Positions 44,008 to 52,337 of a stretch of DNA of 64,000 nucleotides are shown piece by piece. The position numbers and the translations under genes were made by a program. The stretch's first letter is position 1; each line of letters begins with the position of its first letter. Location of the stretch: positions 62,001 to 126,000 of the forward strand of contig NZ_JAATVY010000007.1 of the NCBI RefSeq assembly GCF_011947195.1, written 5' to 3'. This DNA is from Planosporangium thailandense. Its GTDB lineage: Bacteria > Actinomycetota > Actinomycetes > Mycobacteriales > Micromonosporaceae. The notes beneath the pieces were generated by a model that was not told where the DNA came from, ran no database searches, and worked only from the letters and a program-made list of their open reading frames with translations.

Positions 44008-44844
44008 TCAGCCGCTGCCGGCCGTGACCAGCCACGCTGCGGCGCGCACCCACACCCCGTCCCGATCCTGGCGAGCGGCGAACTCCTCAGCCATCGTGGC
44101 CAGCACCCGCCGGGCGAGCACCTCGTCGCCGAGCCGCGCCATCAGCTCCCGAACCTTGGACGTGCTCCGCACATACCCCATCACGTCCGCGAAGTCGGAC
44201 CCGATCCGCGCCCGCTCGTGGACGGCTGCGACGCGGATGTCCGTGAAGCCCGCCCCCCCAAGCAGATCGATCACCCGCCTGGGGTCGGCGAACAGGTCGT
44301 CGTCGACCGCAGCGGGCAGCTGCGCGTGGCGCATGAACGCCCGGAGCGCAATCGCGAACACCTCATTGCGCAGAGCGTCCTGCCAGCACAGGAACGCCAG
44401 CCGGCCGCCCGGCCGCAGGGCGGTCCGGAGGTTACCGAAGGCCGCGGCCGGGTCATCGAAGAACATCACGCCAAAACTGCTGATCACCAGGTCGAAGGCG
44501 GCCGGCGGCAGCGGGTACACCTGGGCATCACCCTGCACGAAACGGAGGTTGGCCACACCGGCCTCGGCGGCCAACCGGCACGCGACCTCCTGCATCGGGC
44601 CGGACAGGTCCAGGCCCAGCACACCACCGTCCGGGCCGGCCGACCGCGCCACCGCGACCGTCGTCTCACCGCACCCGCAGCCGACGTCGAGCACCCGGTC
44701 GCCCGGCGAGACAGCCGCGGCGCGCAACAGGTGCGGCGTGAGCCGCTCGCGTACCGACGCGTGCCGCTCGCGCTGGGCGATCCACCGGCGGGCCGTGTCC
44801 CCGTTCCAGCGCTGGACCTGTTCGGCGTTGACCACGGTACTCAT
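44008..44844 (-). CDS. SAM-dependent class I methyltransferase (UbiE-like)
   Basis: A 278-residue methyltransferase opening with NAEQVQRWNGDTARRWIAQRE, typical of a group of actinobacterial UbiE/SmtA-like enzymes. Motif I is VLDVGCGCGETTVAVA near residue 51, followed by LGLDLSGPMQ, VQGDAQVYPLP and FGVMFFDDP. The C-terminal 120 residues are helical and form the substrate cap. The start ATG is at 44842-44844. No partner gene overlaps it. A small-molecule acceptor is likely, but which one cannot be said. Confidence 0.88.
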   Translation of the reverse strand: MSTVVNAEQVQRWNGDTARRWIAQRERHASVRERLTPHLLRAAAVSPGDRVLDVGCGCGETTVAVARSAGPDGGVLGLDLSGPMQEVACRLAAEAGVANLRFVQGDAQVYPLPPAAFDLVISSFGVMFFDDPAAAFGNLRTALRPGGRLAFLCWQDALRNEVFAIALRAFMRHAQLPAAVDDDLFADPRRVIDLLGGAGFTDIRVAAVHERARIGSDFADVMGYVRSTSKVRELMARLGDEVLARRVLATMAEEFAARQDRDGVWVRAAAWLVTAGSG

Positions 44845-44978
44845 CCGCTTCTCCCCGTCGGTGGACCTCGCTCGCGGTCAGTTCGTGGGCCTATCCCAGA
44901 TTGACACACGTCGACGGCTCCCGCCCGGGAAGGGTTCCCTCGGCGATCCGGCCAGCACCCGACCGAACTACCGGAAAC

Positions 44979-45458
44979 CTAGTCAGCGACGATCTGCCCG
45001 ATCGCCCGGGCCGCCCAGTACGCGAGCCCCTGGCCGAGTTCGGCGACGCGCGGGGCGGTCTCGTGGTCGAGCAGCGCCCGGACGGCGTGGCCGACCCGGA
45101 TCACGCCGTGGGTCGCGCCCGCGGCGATACCGGACAGCAGGCGCGGCCACCACTGGACGAGCACCTCCCGCCAGGGTCGGGTGGCCAGCTCACGGTCGAA
45201 GTAGTTCAGCCAGTCGCCGGTACGCACCGGGTCACCGAGCGGATCACGCCACTCGTGCGCCGGGATGGGTCGGATACCGCGCGGCCGCTCCTCCAACCGG
45301 TCCGCGTACGAGTCGAGCCACCCATGGACGGCCCCCGCCCGCCCATGGCGCACCAACGCCTCGGCGGCCATCGGGGCGTGGTTGGACAGCCAGCCGTCCC
45401 GCTCCGGGCCGGTGTGCCGCAGACGTTCGTATGCTTCGTCGAGCGTGGAATCTGCCAT
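44979..45458 (-). CDS. Short questin-oxidase-like protein (C-terminal half missing)
   Basis: A 159-residue protein matching only the first half of the questin oxidase (DUF4243) family, which usually runs to about 350 residues. The matches are TLDEAYERLRHTGPERDGWLSNHAPMAAEAL at the start, LGDPVRTGDWLNYFDREL in the middle and WWPRLLSGIAAGATHGVIRVGHAVRALL followed by LAYWAARA. The frame then ends at a TAG after a few unrelated residues. The next 134 bases before the methyltransferase gene show no continuation in another frame. It could be a truncated pseudogene or a genuine short form. It is divergent from the gene at 45539. Confidence 0.65.
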   Translation of the reverse strand: MADSTLDEAYERLRHTGPERDGWLSNHAPMAAEALVRHGRAGAVHGWLDSYADRLEERPRGIRPIPAHEWRDPLGDPVRTGDWLNYFDRELATRPWREVLVQWWPRLLSGIAAGATHGVIRVGHAVRALLDHETAPRVAELGQGLAYWAARAIGQIVAD

Positions 45459-45538
45459 ACGCTCGAGGCTGCAACGTCAAGCGAGGTTGAAGTCAAGGAA
45501 ACGTAGCATAGGACTGCGTCGATGCGGAGAGGTGTCGG

Positions 45539-46147
45539 GTGCGGCGAATCGGCGAAGGTTCCTGGCGGATCAGCGTGCGGCGATGGGAGACCCTGATCGA
45601 CTATGCGCTGTGGATTCGGGCGGCGGAGCGGATCGAGGTGCCCGCCGGCGGCCTCGTCCCAGGTCCCGTCGACCTCGATCCGCTTCCGCCGTCGACACCG
45701 TCGGCGGGTGGCGCGCTCGGCGGGCAGTGGGCCGACTGGTGGGGGTCGCTGGTCGACACGCCGCGCCGGCATCCCCCGGTGCCGCCCGACCCCGTGCCGG
45801 AGCCGGCCTACGACACGCCTGACCCGCTCGGTCTTGCCCAGCGGCCGGCGCTTGCCGAGGTCGTGGCCCGGCGGTGGCGGGAGGCGCACGCATGGCACAC
45901 CGCCAGGGAGGCGGCCGGCATGGCGCGGCACGTTCCGCCTTCAGCGATCGAGGGGCAGATCGTCCGGGACGTCGAGCGGGCGGCGGGCCGGCGGATCCGG
46001 CCGTTCGACGTGGAGTTCATCCTGTTGCCGGTCCGCGACGACGTGATCCGCCGGGTGCACGACCGCCGCTACCTGGTGCCGGAGGGGGTGTATGACGGGC
46101 CGCGCTGGGCGACCTGGCTACACGCCCTGGTGTCCCGCATCGGCTGA
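45539..46147 (+). CDS. Hypothetical soluble protein
   Basis: A 202-residue protein with no signal peptide or membrane helix. The N-terminal half is Pro-rich, with many Asp-Pro turns (PVDLDPLPPSTPSAGG). The C-terminal half is predicted alpha/beta with the conserved-looking stretch FDVEFILLPVRDDVIRRVHDRRYLVPEG. The GTG at 45539-45541 follows GGAGAGG. I do not recognise the family. It is divergent from the questin-oxidase-like gene (80 bp) and converges with the M48 peptidase gene (11 bp between stops). Confidence 0.7.
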   Translation: MRRIGEGSWRISVRRWETLIDYALWIRAAERIEVPAGGLVPGPVDLDPLPPSTPSAGGALGGQWADWWGSLVDTPRRHPPVPPDPVPEPAYDTPDPLGLAQRPALAEVVARRWREAHAWHTAREAAGMARHVPPSAIEGQIVRDVERAAGRRIRPFDVEFILLPVRDDVIRRVHDRRYLVPEGVYDGPRWATWLHALVSRIG

Positions 46148-46158
46148 TGGCAATGAGG

Positions 46159-49038
46159 TCATCTGCCCCTGATGCTGCGGAACACATCGGGCGTGGATCC
46201 GCTGACATCGACGAACGTGTTCATCGACGACACGAAGAGGGAGTAATCCCCGTCGTCGATCGCGCGCTGGCAGTCGGCGGCGGCCCGATCCGCCTGCGCC
46301 AGCAGCCTCTCCCATCGCTGCCTGGCCTGCGGATCCGGCACCGGAAAGTAGGCGTGGAACCCATCGGCGACCTGCGCGACGTCACGGCATCCGGGGCGGA
46401 TGCGGGTGGCGGCGAAATCCCGGTCGGTGAGTGCCGCGTCGTCCTCCAGCGCGGTGAGGATCTCCAGGAGGTCGCCGTGGAAGCGCACCGCCAGGTCCAT
46501 CCCGCCGAGCCGGAGCCAGGCGTCCGTCTGCAGGCTGAGGACCTGGGGCGACACGGGACCGATCGCGGCCCCGGGCACGAGCTGGTTCCGGGTGAGGGAG
46601 GTCCGGGTGGTCGGTTCCGCGCCGCTCGGCAGGCTCACCGCGGTGCTGAGCACGACGACCGCAAGGCAGATCGCGGCCACCCACAGGCGCCGCGTCACCA
46701 GCCTGTCCCGTCCGGCGGTCTCCACCTGCCCGGCGGCCCGCGCGGCGGTCTGGCGCAACGGCCGTAGCGCGCGCTTCACCCCCAGGGCCAGGAGGGCAGA
46801 GCCGGCGGAGGCGAAGATGCCGAGGCCCAGGACCAGCGGCAGCAGCACCTCGATCGAGGGCCAGATCCTCATGGGTAGCCAGTGGCAGGTGGATCCGAGC
46901 GTATTCAGGGGTCCCAGACAGCCGTCGGATGATCCGAGGAGGAAGACGCCGGCCAGACCGAACAGCGCCGCGGTCCCGGCCGCCACGAGCGCGGCGAGCA
47001 GCGGCAGGCGGCGGACCACCACGGCGGCCAGGACGGCCGCGGCCACCGACCCGCAGGTCACGGCGATCAACAACCATGCCAGGAAGACCAGCAGGTACGT
47101 GCCGAACCGCCGGTCGACGGGCGGCTGCCAGGTGTGCATGTAGGCCATGACCCCCGCGGCGCCCGACCAGCACACCAGGGTGCCGATCCCCGCGACCGCC
47201 AGGATCCGGCGCAGCGACGGCGGTCGCTCTCCCCCGAGCGGGATTTCAGGGACGTCTCGCAGTGCCCGGCGCGCCCACTCCGGGGCGCTCGTCGCCGGAC
47301 GCCTGGCCCAGACGAGCAGCGGCAGCAGCCACAGCACCGCTGCGGCCCACATCACGAGCGGGTCGGTACCGAGCGGCAGGAGCACCGGCAGCGCCACGGC
47401 GATCGCCGACAACGCGCCCTGGTGCCCGGGCACCGAGCCGGGAAGATCCCGCTCCAGCGCCTGTCGGATCCCGGACTCGGAGAACGCCGAGCCCAACACG
47501 AAGATCTGGCCCTCGGTCTGCCACCAGGCGTACCACAGAGCGAAGACCGCCCACGTCGCCGCCAGCCCGATCAGCAGCGCCGGACGGAGGGTCCGGCCCT
47601 GCCACGACCGCACCGACAGTTCGGCGTACTGCGCTGTCCAGCCCATTGTCCCCACGGCGAGGACGATGAGCACCGCGAACACTTCCGGATGGCTGGGCAG
47701 CAGCCGGGTACTGCCGGACGTGTTGCTCGTCAGCAGTTCGCCGACCGCGAGCCCCACGCCGAGCCACCATCCCACTCGCAGTCCGGACGGCACCCGGTCG
47801 CCGGTGAGGACCGCGCGCGCCACGGCGCGCCACAGCGCGACGCCGGGAATCGCCGCGATCAGCCCGGCGAGCAGTCCCGCCAGCGGCCGGACCGCCCATC
47901 CCACGTCGTAGGTGCGCAGCAGGCTGGACGTCTGGTCGGCGGCTATCGTCGCGGTGGCGCCGGCCACGAACAGGGTGAGGGCATGGGGCCGGAACAGCTC
48001 CCTGGTGTCAGCGAGCGATGCCGCTCGCCGATCCCATGGCGGGTGGGTTCGCCACAGTGCGGCGAAGGAGGCGAACGCCTTCCTGGCCCTGCCCGGCTGC
48101 GTGTGCTGGTGCACACCGCGGAGCCAGCTCCCGGCATCGGCGCCCCCGGCCAGTGCGTCCAGGTCCGCGTAGGTCTCACGGGTACGCAGAATGTCGGAGC
48201 GCGCCAGGTAGACGAAGGCGATCATCACGGCCGACAGCACAAGGTTGTGGCCCGTGCCCAGGCGTTCGGCGGGGCCGAGCACCGTCGACGCCCTCGACGC
48301 CTTGAGGTCCAGCGCGGCCCAGACCAGATAGGCCGGCAGTACCGTGACGAGGAAGACCCGCCAGACGGCCACCGTCGCATAGGTGATGTCGACGTCGCGG
48401 TTGCGGATGTGGGCAAGCTCGTGGAGGACCACCGCACGGAAGCCCTCGGGATCGCTGCGCCGGCGGGCGACCAGGCCGCCGTGCAGACAGACCGAGTAGC
48501 GGCGCAGCCGTCCGAAGACCACCGCGCTGGCGGTGGACGCCGCCGGCGCGATGACGAAACGCGGAGCGCGGGGCAGTCCGGCGACGGTGACCAACTCGTC
48601 CAGGAGCGCACGCAGCTCGCCCTGGCCGTCGACCGCGTCGACCGGGACGACCCGGCTCCGCCGCCCCTTCCAGCTCGGCAGCAGCCAGTAGAGCGCGACC
48701 GCGGCGACCACGAGCGCACCGAGAACCACAAGCGGAGTCCACATCGAAGCCGAGGGAACGAACCGGTCCAGGCAGGCCCGGTACGCGTCGCCGGCACGTA
48801 CCGTGGACAGGGTGATCCCCAGGTAGTCATCGTCCGGGTTCAGTCCGGCCGCGAGGGCGCAGCCCACCCCGTAGTGGTGCGGGTCGACCACCGAGTCGGC
48901 GATCATCGACGCCACCGTGGCGCTGCTGGTCAGAAACAGCACCAGCAGTAGCACGAAGCGCAGCCCGGTCCCGGCGCCGAGGACGCGCTCGTCGACGTTG
49001 CCGCCGGCGCGTACCGGCCCGGCCGTGGGCCCACTCAT
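46159..49038 (-). CDS. Giant multi-pass membrane M48-type metalloprotease
   Basis: A 959-residue membrane protein. An N-terminal helix (about 27-47) and a second (about 102-122) precede a peptidase domain whose zinc site is HELAHIRNRD (206-215), with the third ligand in RETYADLDA about 75 residues on. This is the M48 (HtpX/Ste24) arrangement. Some ten further membrane helices follow between about 340 and 800, and a soluble C-terminal domain (about 830-959). M48 proteins are usually near 300 residues, so two-thirds of this protein is additional. ATG at 49036-49038 has AAGGGG five bases upstream. It follows a 179-residue gene by 10 bp. Its substrate is unknown. Confidence 0.82.
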   Translation of the reverse strand: MSGPTAGPVRAGGNVDERVLGAGTGLRFVLLLVLFLTSSATVASMIADSVVDPHHYGVGCALAAGLNPDDDYLGITLSTVRAGDAYRACLDRFVPSASMWTPLVVLGALVVAAVALYWLLPSWKGRRSRVVPVDAVDGQGELRALLDELVTVAGLPRAPRFVIAPAASTASAVVFGRLRRYSVCLHGGLVARRRSDPEGFRAVVLHELAHIRNRDVDITYATVAVWRVFLVTVLPAYLVWAALDLKASRASTVLGPAERLGTGHNLVLSAVMIAFVYLARSDILRTRETYADLDALAGGADAGSWLRGVHQHTQPGRARKAFASFAALWRTHPPWDRRAASLADTRELFRPHALTLFVAGATATIAADQTSSLLRTYDVGWAVRPLAGLLAGLIAAIPGVALWRAVARAVLTGDRVPSGLRVGWWLGVGLAVGELLTSNTSGSTRLLPSHPEVFAVLIVLAVGTMGWTAQYAELSVRSWQGRTLRPALLIGLAATWAVFALWYAWWQTEGQIFVLGSAFSESGIRQALERDLPGSVPGHQGALSAIAVALPVLLPLGTDPLVMWAAAVLWLLPLLVWARRPATSAPEWARRALRDVPEIPLGGERPPSLRRILAVAGIGTLVCWSGAAGVMAYMHTWQPPVDRRFGTYLLVFLAWLLIAVTCGSVAAAVLAAVVVRRLPLLAALVAAGTAALFGLAGVFLLGSSDGCLGPLNTLGSTCHWLPMRIWPSIEVLLPLVLGLGIFASAGSALLALGVKRALRPLRQTAARAAGQVETAGRDRLVTRRLWVAAICLAVVVLSTAVSLPSGAEPTTRTSLTRNQLVPGAAIGPVSPQVLSLQTDAWLRLGGMDLAVRFHGDLLEILTALEDDAALTDRDFAATRIRPGCRDVAQVADGFHAYFPVPDPQARQRWERLLAQADRAAADCQRAIDDGDYSLFVSSMNTFVDVSGSTPDVFRSIRGR

Positions 49039-49048
49039 CGGCTCCCCT

Positions 49049-49588
49049 TCAGGTCGCAGGCTCCCCGCCGTCACCGCGCTCGCCCGCCAACTGGTCCAGC
49101 GGCCGCAGTACCAGCCTCGCCACCACCCGCTCGGCGAGTGCCGTGGCGGCTGCCGGCGCCATGCCGCTCTCCGTGCTCAACTCCAGGACCCGCAGGCGCA
49201 CCGCCTCCAACTGGTCCGGGGTCAAGGGCGGGATGGTTCTGGTGACAGCGGGCCGCCGGAAGATCCGTCGCAGCCACACCCGCAACCGGCGCCCTACACC
49301 GCCGACGGCCGCGCCCGTCGCCTTGCGCGCCGCCTCGTCCAATGCGATCCACACCACCGGCGTGACCAGCGCCGCGATCTCGCCCAGGCCGAACCCGAGG
49401 GGCTCATCCGACCGGTCGCGGGCCGCCAGCCGCGCTGCGACGCTCTCGTCGTCGGACCGGCACAACCCTTCGACCAGAAGCAGCTCATCCGGAGCGGCGT
49501 CGGACACGACCTCACGGACGACATCCCGTACCGGGCGGGTGGCATCGGCGGTCGCACGCACGTCGCTCGGCTCTGACAACGAGTCCAT
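49049..49588 (-). CDS. Hypothetical partner of the M48 membrane protease
   Basis: A 179-residue protein without a signal peptide. The first half is acidic (VREVVSDAAPDELLLVEGLC), the centre has one marginal hydrophobic stretch (LGFGLGEIAALVTPVVWIAL), then comes a basic region (RRLRVWLRRIFRRP) and a helical C-terminus with RTIPPLTPDQLEAVRLRVLE. This suggests peripheral or single-pass membrane association. ATG at 49586-49588 has GGGGA upstream. It is 10 bp ahead of the protease gene and so almost certainly co-transcribed with it. Family not recognised; a regulator or targeting factor of the protease is a guess from context. Confidence 0.72.
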   Translation of the reverse strand: MDSLSEPSDVRATADATRPVRDVVREVVSDAAPDELLLVEGLCRSDDESVAARLAARDRSDEPLGFGLGEIAALVTPVVWIALDEAARKATGAAVGGVGRRLRVWLRRIFRRPAVTRTIPPLTPDQLEAVRLRVLELSTESGMAPAAATALAERVVARLVLRPLDQLAGERGDGGEPAT

Positions 49589-49697
49589 CTAGTCCCCTCA
49601 TCGGACAGCGCGTCGCCCGCGCGATGCTAGCGACTCCGACACGTCGGCAGGACCCTTCCGACGCGATGACGACATCCGGGGTCGAGCGGTCAACCGG

Positions 49698-50597
49698 TCA
49701 TCGACGGGATGGCGGATGGGCGGGCGGTGACACGGAAACCGTACGGGTGCCGCCCCACGGTGTACAGCGAGGTTCGCCGCCGTCCGACTGCACGCACGCC
49801 CGCACCTGGGAGTGGCGGTCCGCGGCCACCATCCGGGTGGAGAGGTAGCCCTCGGTCGAACTGCCGTCGGCGACGGTTGCTTCGGCCCGACCGGCGCGGT
49901 CGACCACCATCACCCGATCACCGGCGACCGGGTACGAGATCCGCGCCCATGCGGCCGCACACCGGTCGCTCACCCTCAGCTCCAGGTGGCGTCCGCCGAC
50001 CTGCAGCTCCGCGTACGACCCGGCGTCCACCGCGCACGCCATGCCCACCGGCTCCAGACCCGCGCACCGGATACCGGTGCAGCCGACCGGGTACCCCGGC
50101 CCGGTCGACGCCGCCGGGACCGGGCCGGCGAAGATGCCGGTCGACCCGACCAGCGCGATGAGCACGGCGGTGACGGCGCCACCGGCAAGGGCGGCGGCCG
50201 TCCGGTGCGGTGGGCGGGGACGGCGCCAGGACGGGCCCCGACGCCGAGGTGCGGTTTCGGCATGTTCCTGTACCACGGTGGACGATGGTGTCGGCGGCGC
50301 GGTTGCCGGCCGGGCTTCGGCGTCACGCCCGCTCCACCGTTCCTCGGCGCGCTCCCACAGCGCCAGCAGCAGGTCGGTCGGCTCCCCCACCAGTTGCGCG
50401 AGCGCCTCGACCGCGTGACGGGGCGGCAGTTTCGTCCCGTTGAGGTACCGCTCCCACGTCGACTTGCTGTACGCCGTCCTACCCGCGAGCCCCGCCAGGC
50501 TGAGCCCCGACCGGTCCTTCAACTCCCGCAACGCGCCTACCAGGTAGGCGACCTCGGGGTGCAGCGCGGCGGGCAGCGGCCGCCACCGGCCGGTCAT
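49698..50597 (-). CDS. Membrane-anchored XRE regulator with extracytoplasmic DUF2690-like domain
   Basis: A 299-residue protein. The N-terminal XRE helix-turn-helix (about 18-62; LAGLAGRTAYSKSTWERYLNG) is followed by a Pro/Thr-rich linker and one membrane helix (about 133-155). The C-terminal domain with four Cys (CTGIRCAGLEPVGMACAV, then VSDRCAAAWARI) matches DUF2690-type extracytoplasmic domains. The ATG overlaps the stop of the paralogous regulator upstream by 4 bp. The layout implies a one-component regulator that reads an outside signal. The DNA target is unknown. Confidence 0.83.
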   Translation of the reverse strand: MTGRWRPLPAALHPEVAYLVGALRELKDRSGLSLAGLAGRTAYSKSTWERYLNGTKLPPRHAVEALAQLVGEPTDLLLALWERAEERWSGRDAEARPATAPPTPSSTVVQEHAETAPRRRGPSWRRPRPPHRTAAALAGGAVTAVLIALVGSTGIFAGPVPAASTGPGYPVGCTGIRCAGLEPVGMACAVDAGSYAELQVGGRHLELRVSDRCAAAWARISYPVAGDRVMVVDRAGRAEATVADGSSTEGYLSTRMVAADRHSQVRACVQSDGGEPRCTPWGGTRTVSVSPPAHPPSRR

Positions 50598-51433
50598 CCG
50601 CGGAGCAGCGCCCACGTCTGCGGCCCGACCATTCCGTCCGCCACGGCGCCACCCGCGCGCTGCAGATCCTTCACGGCCTGCTCGGTGTGCGTCCCGTACA
50701 GGCCGTCGATCCGTCCCGGGTCGAAGCCGTGCCGCTTGAGTAGGCACTGCACCTCGGCGACATCCTTACCGCCGGCGTTGAGCGCCACGAGGCGGTCGGA
50801 GGTCGTGCTGTGTCCCGCGTAGGTTCGGCCGTCCCGGGTGGTGTAGTCGCAGTGGTAGCTCGACGGCGTCGCCACGGACGACCTCCGGGTCGACAGGCCG
50901 GGTCCAGCCACCCAGATTCCCAGGCCGAGCAGGGACAGGACCGCCACACCCGAGACCACCGCGACCCCGACGCGTCCGAAGCGCCACCGGAAGCGCCGCC
51001 GGAAGCCCGGCGGCGCTTCGCCGGTGCCCGCGTCGGGCTCGGTGTCGGCCCCGCCGGCGGGCTCGGTGTCGGCCCCGCCGGCGGGCTCGGTGTCGGCCCC
51101 GCCGGCGGGCTCGGTGTCGGCCGCGCCGGCGGGCTCGGTGTCGGCCGCGGGCTCGCGCCCGGGCCGTGCCTGCCGGGCCTGATCGGCCAACATCCACAGG
51201 GCCAGCAGCCGCGCCGGGTCCGCCCCGGCCAGCTTCCCCAGCGCCTCGACCGCGTGGCGCGGCGGGCACGTCCGGCCGTTGAGGTACCGCTCCCACGACG
51301 ACTTGCTGTACGCCGTCTTGCCCGCGAGCGTCGCCGTGCTGATGCCCACCTCGTCCTTGAGCTCGCGTAGCCGCACGATCAGCTGCCGCACCCGCAGATC
51401 AAGATCACCGGGCAACGGCTTCCACTGAGCCAC
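50594..51433 (-). CDS. Membrane-anchored XRE regulator with peptidoglycan-binding-like domain
   Basis: A 279-residue protein. The XRE helix-turn-helix (about 22-66; LAGKTAYSKSSWERYLNG) is nearly identical in key positions to that of the following gene. A tandem repeat of ADTEPAGG (about 97-133) forms the cytoplasmic linker, then one membrane helix (about 150-172). The C-terminal domain (about 210-279) has the PG_binding_1 pattern VAEVQCLLKRHGFDPGRIDG and VGPQTWALL. It may couple cell-wall state to transcription. The GTG at 51431-51433 has GGGGGA upstream. Together with the next gene it forms a tandem pair of sensors with different outer domains. Confidence 0.83.
   Translation of the reverse strand: MAQWKPLPGDLDLRVRQLIVRLRELKDEVGISTATLAGKTAYSKSSWERYLNGRTCPPRHAVEALGKLAGADPARLLALWMLADQARQARPGREPAADTEPAGAADTEPAGGADTEPAGGADTEPAGGADTEPDAGTGEAPPGFRRRFRWRFGRVGVAVVSGVAVLSLLGLGIWVAGPGLSTRRSSVATPSSYHCDYTTRDGRTYAGHSTTSDRLVALNAGGKDVAEVQCLLKRHGFDPGRIDGLYGTHTEQAVKDLQRAGGAVADGMVGPQTWALLRG
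51035..51148. repeat. 24-bp tandem repeat encoding the ADTEPAGG linker
   Basis: Four full units and part of a fifth, beginning at 51035, 51059, 51083, 51107 and 51131, are nearly identical. The unit is 24 bp, so each copy adds eight residues and keeps frame. The repeat lies between the DNA-binding domain and the membrane helix, where copy number could vary without breaking the protein. Confidence 0.9.
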
Positions 51434-51782
51434 TGCGTCCCCCGTCCGTCGACAGTCGACTCCGCAATCCTCGGTTCTTCCGTTCCAGACCTACCCGGTG
51501 CAGTCAGCACGCTCAATCCAGACGATTTCGGATGCCGAAAAGTCAGCGCCGGCGCCACGTCGCGGTGCCGGGGCGGCGCCGCGGGGACGGCCCGGTGCCC
51601 ACCGTCCCCGTGGGACGGCAGCCGGACTGACGTCTGTCCAGGTCAGAGGCTGGGCCGTCCCGCGTTGACCCGATCTGCACCGCCGGCCTGTCGTCGTGGG
51701 CGGTCATCGCAACACGATCGGTCATGGGACCACGACGTGGCCCCGCAGGACCAGATCCCTTCTCGTAGAGGAGACCAACGGC

Positions 51783-52235
51783 ATGAACCACAACATCCGA
51801 CGGCTCATGACCGCGGCGGGCGGGACAGCGCTCGTCCTGGCCGGCCTGGCCGGCGCGACGGCGGGGCCGGCGGCCGCCGCGGCCGGCTCCGCGGCGACTC
51901 CGCAGGTGGCACCGGGCAACGCGGACACCGTCGTCACCGTCGACCCGTCGCCGGGCCTGGGCATCTTCAGCGCCACCGGATGCCACGGCACGACCTGCAT
52001 CTTCGTCAACGGCAAGGGACTGCGCGTGAACTACGCGACGGTGACCAACAAGAAGGGCAACCCCGTCGGTCGCGGGATGATCTCCAGCAACTGGGACGGC
52101 AGGACACACGTCGGACCGGTGCTGCACAAGAACGAGTCCTGGCGGTTCGACTACAACCGCATCATGAACAACGGCAACAAGGTGTGCGGGTCCATCGAGG
52201 GCAGGGATGTCGCCTGCGTGACGATCCACCGGTGA
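51783..52235 (+). CDS. Small secreted protein with four Cys
   Basis: A 150-residue protein. The signal peptide (about 1-33; MTAAGGTALVLAGLAGATAGPAAAA) is clear. The mature part of about 115 residues is beta-rich, with Cys pairs in TGCHGTTCIFVNGKG and KVCGSIEGRDVACVTIHR that could form two disulfides. The ATG at 51783 is preceded by GAGGAGACC; the longer frame from 51696 has no ribosome site. Similar small exported proteins of unknown function are common in actinomycetes. It stands alone, with a strong hairpin after it. Confidence 0.8.
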   Translation: MNHNIRRLMTAAGGTALVLAGLAGATAGPAAAAAGSAATPQVAPGNADTVVTVDPSPGLGIFSATGCHGTTCIFVNGKGLRVNYATVTNKKGNPVGRGMISSNWDGRTHVGPVLHKNESWRFDYNRIMNNGNKVCGSIEGRDVACVTIHR

Positions 52236-52281
52236 CCGTCCCGGCGAGGGCGCCCGTCCAGCCGATCGTGTGACGGTGGCA

Positions 52282-52321
52282 GGCCGGGGCCGGCGGAGTG
52301 TGGACCCCGCCGGCCCCGGCC
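52282..52321. terminator. Strong bidirectional terminator hairpin
   Basis: Perfect arms GCCGGGGCCGGCGG (52283-52296) and its complement (52307-52320), extendable by one pair, with a 10-base loop. It separates the secreted-protein gene from the convergent acyl-CoA ligase gene. Confidence 0.8.
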
Positions 52322-52337
52322 CACCGGGAGAACAGTC

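Noticed and set aside
47134-48951. Long plus-strand ORF of 605 codons
   Set aside because: It is antisense to the M48 protease gene and lacks any domain; the HELAH motif and membrane helices are on the other strand.
49038-49074. A GTG start 36 bases upstream for the M48 protease
   Set aside because: It would overlap the partner gene, whereas the ATG at 49036-49038 has a good ribosome site and a simple 10-bp spacing.
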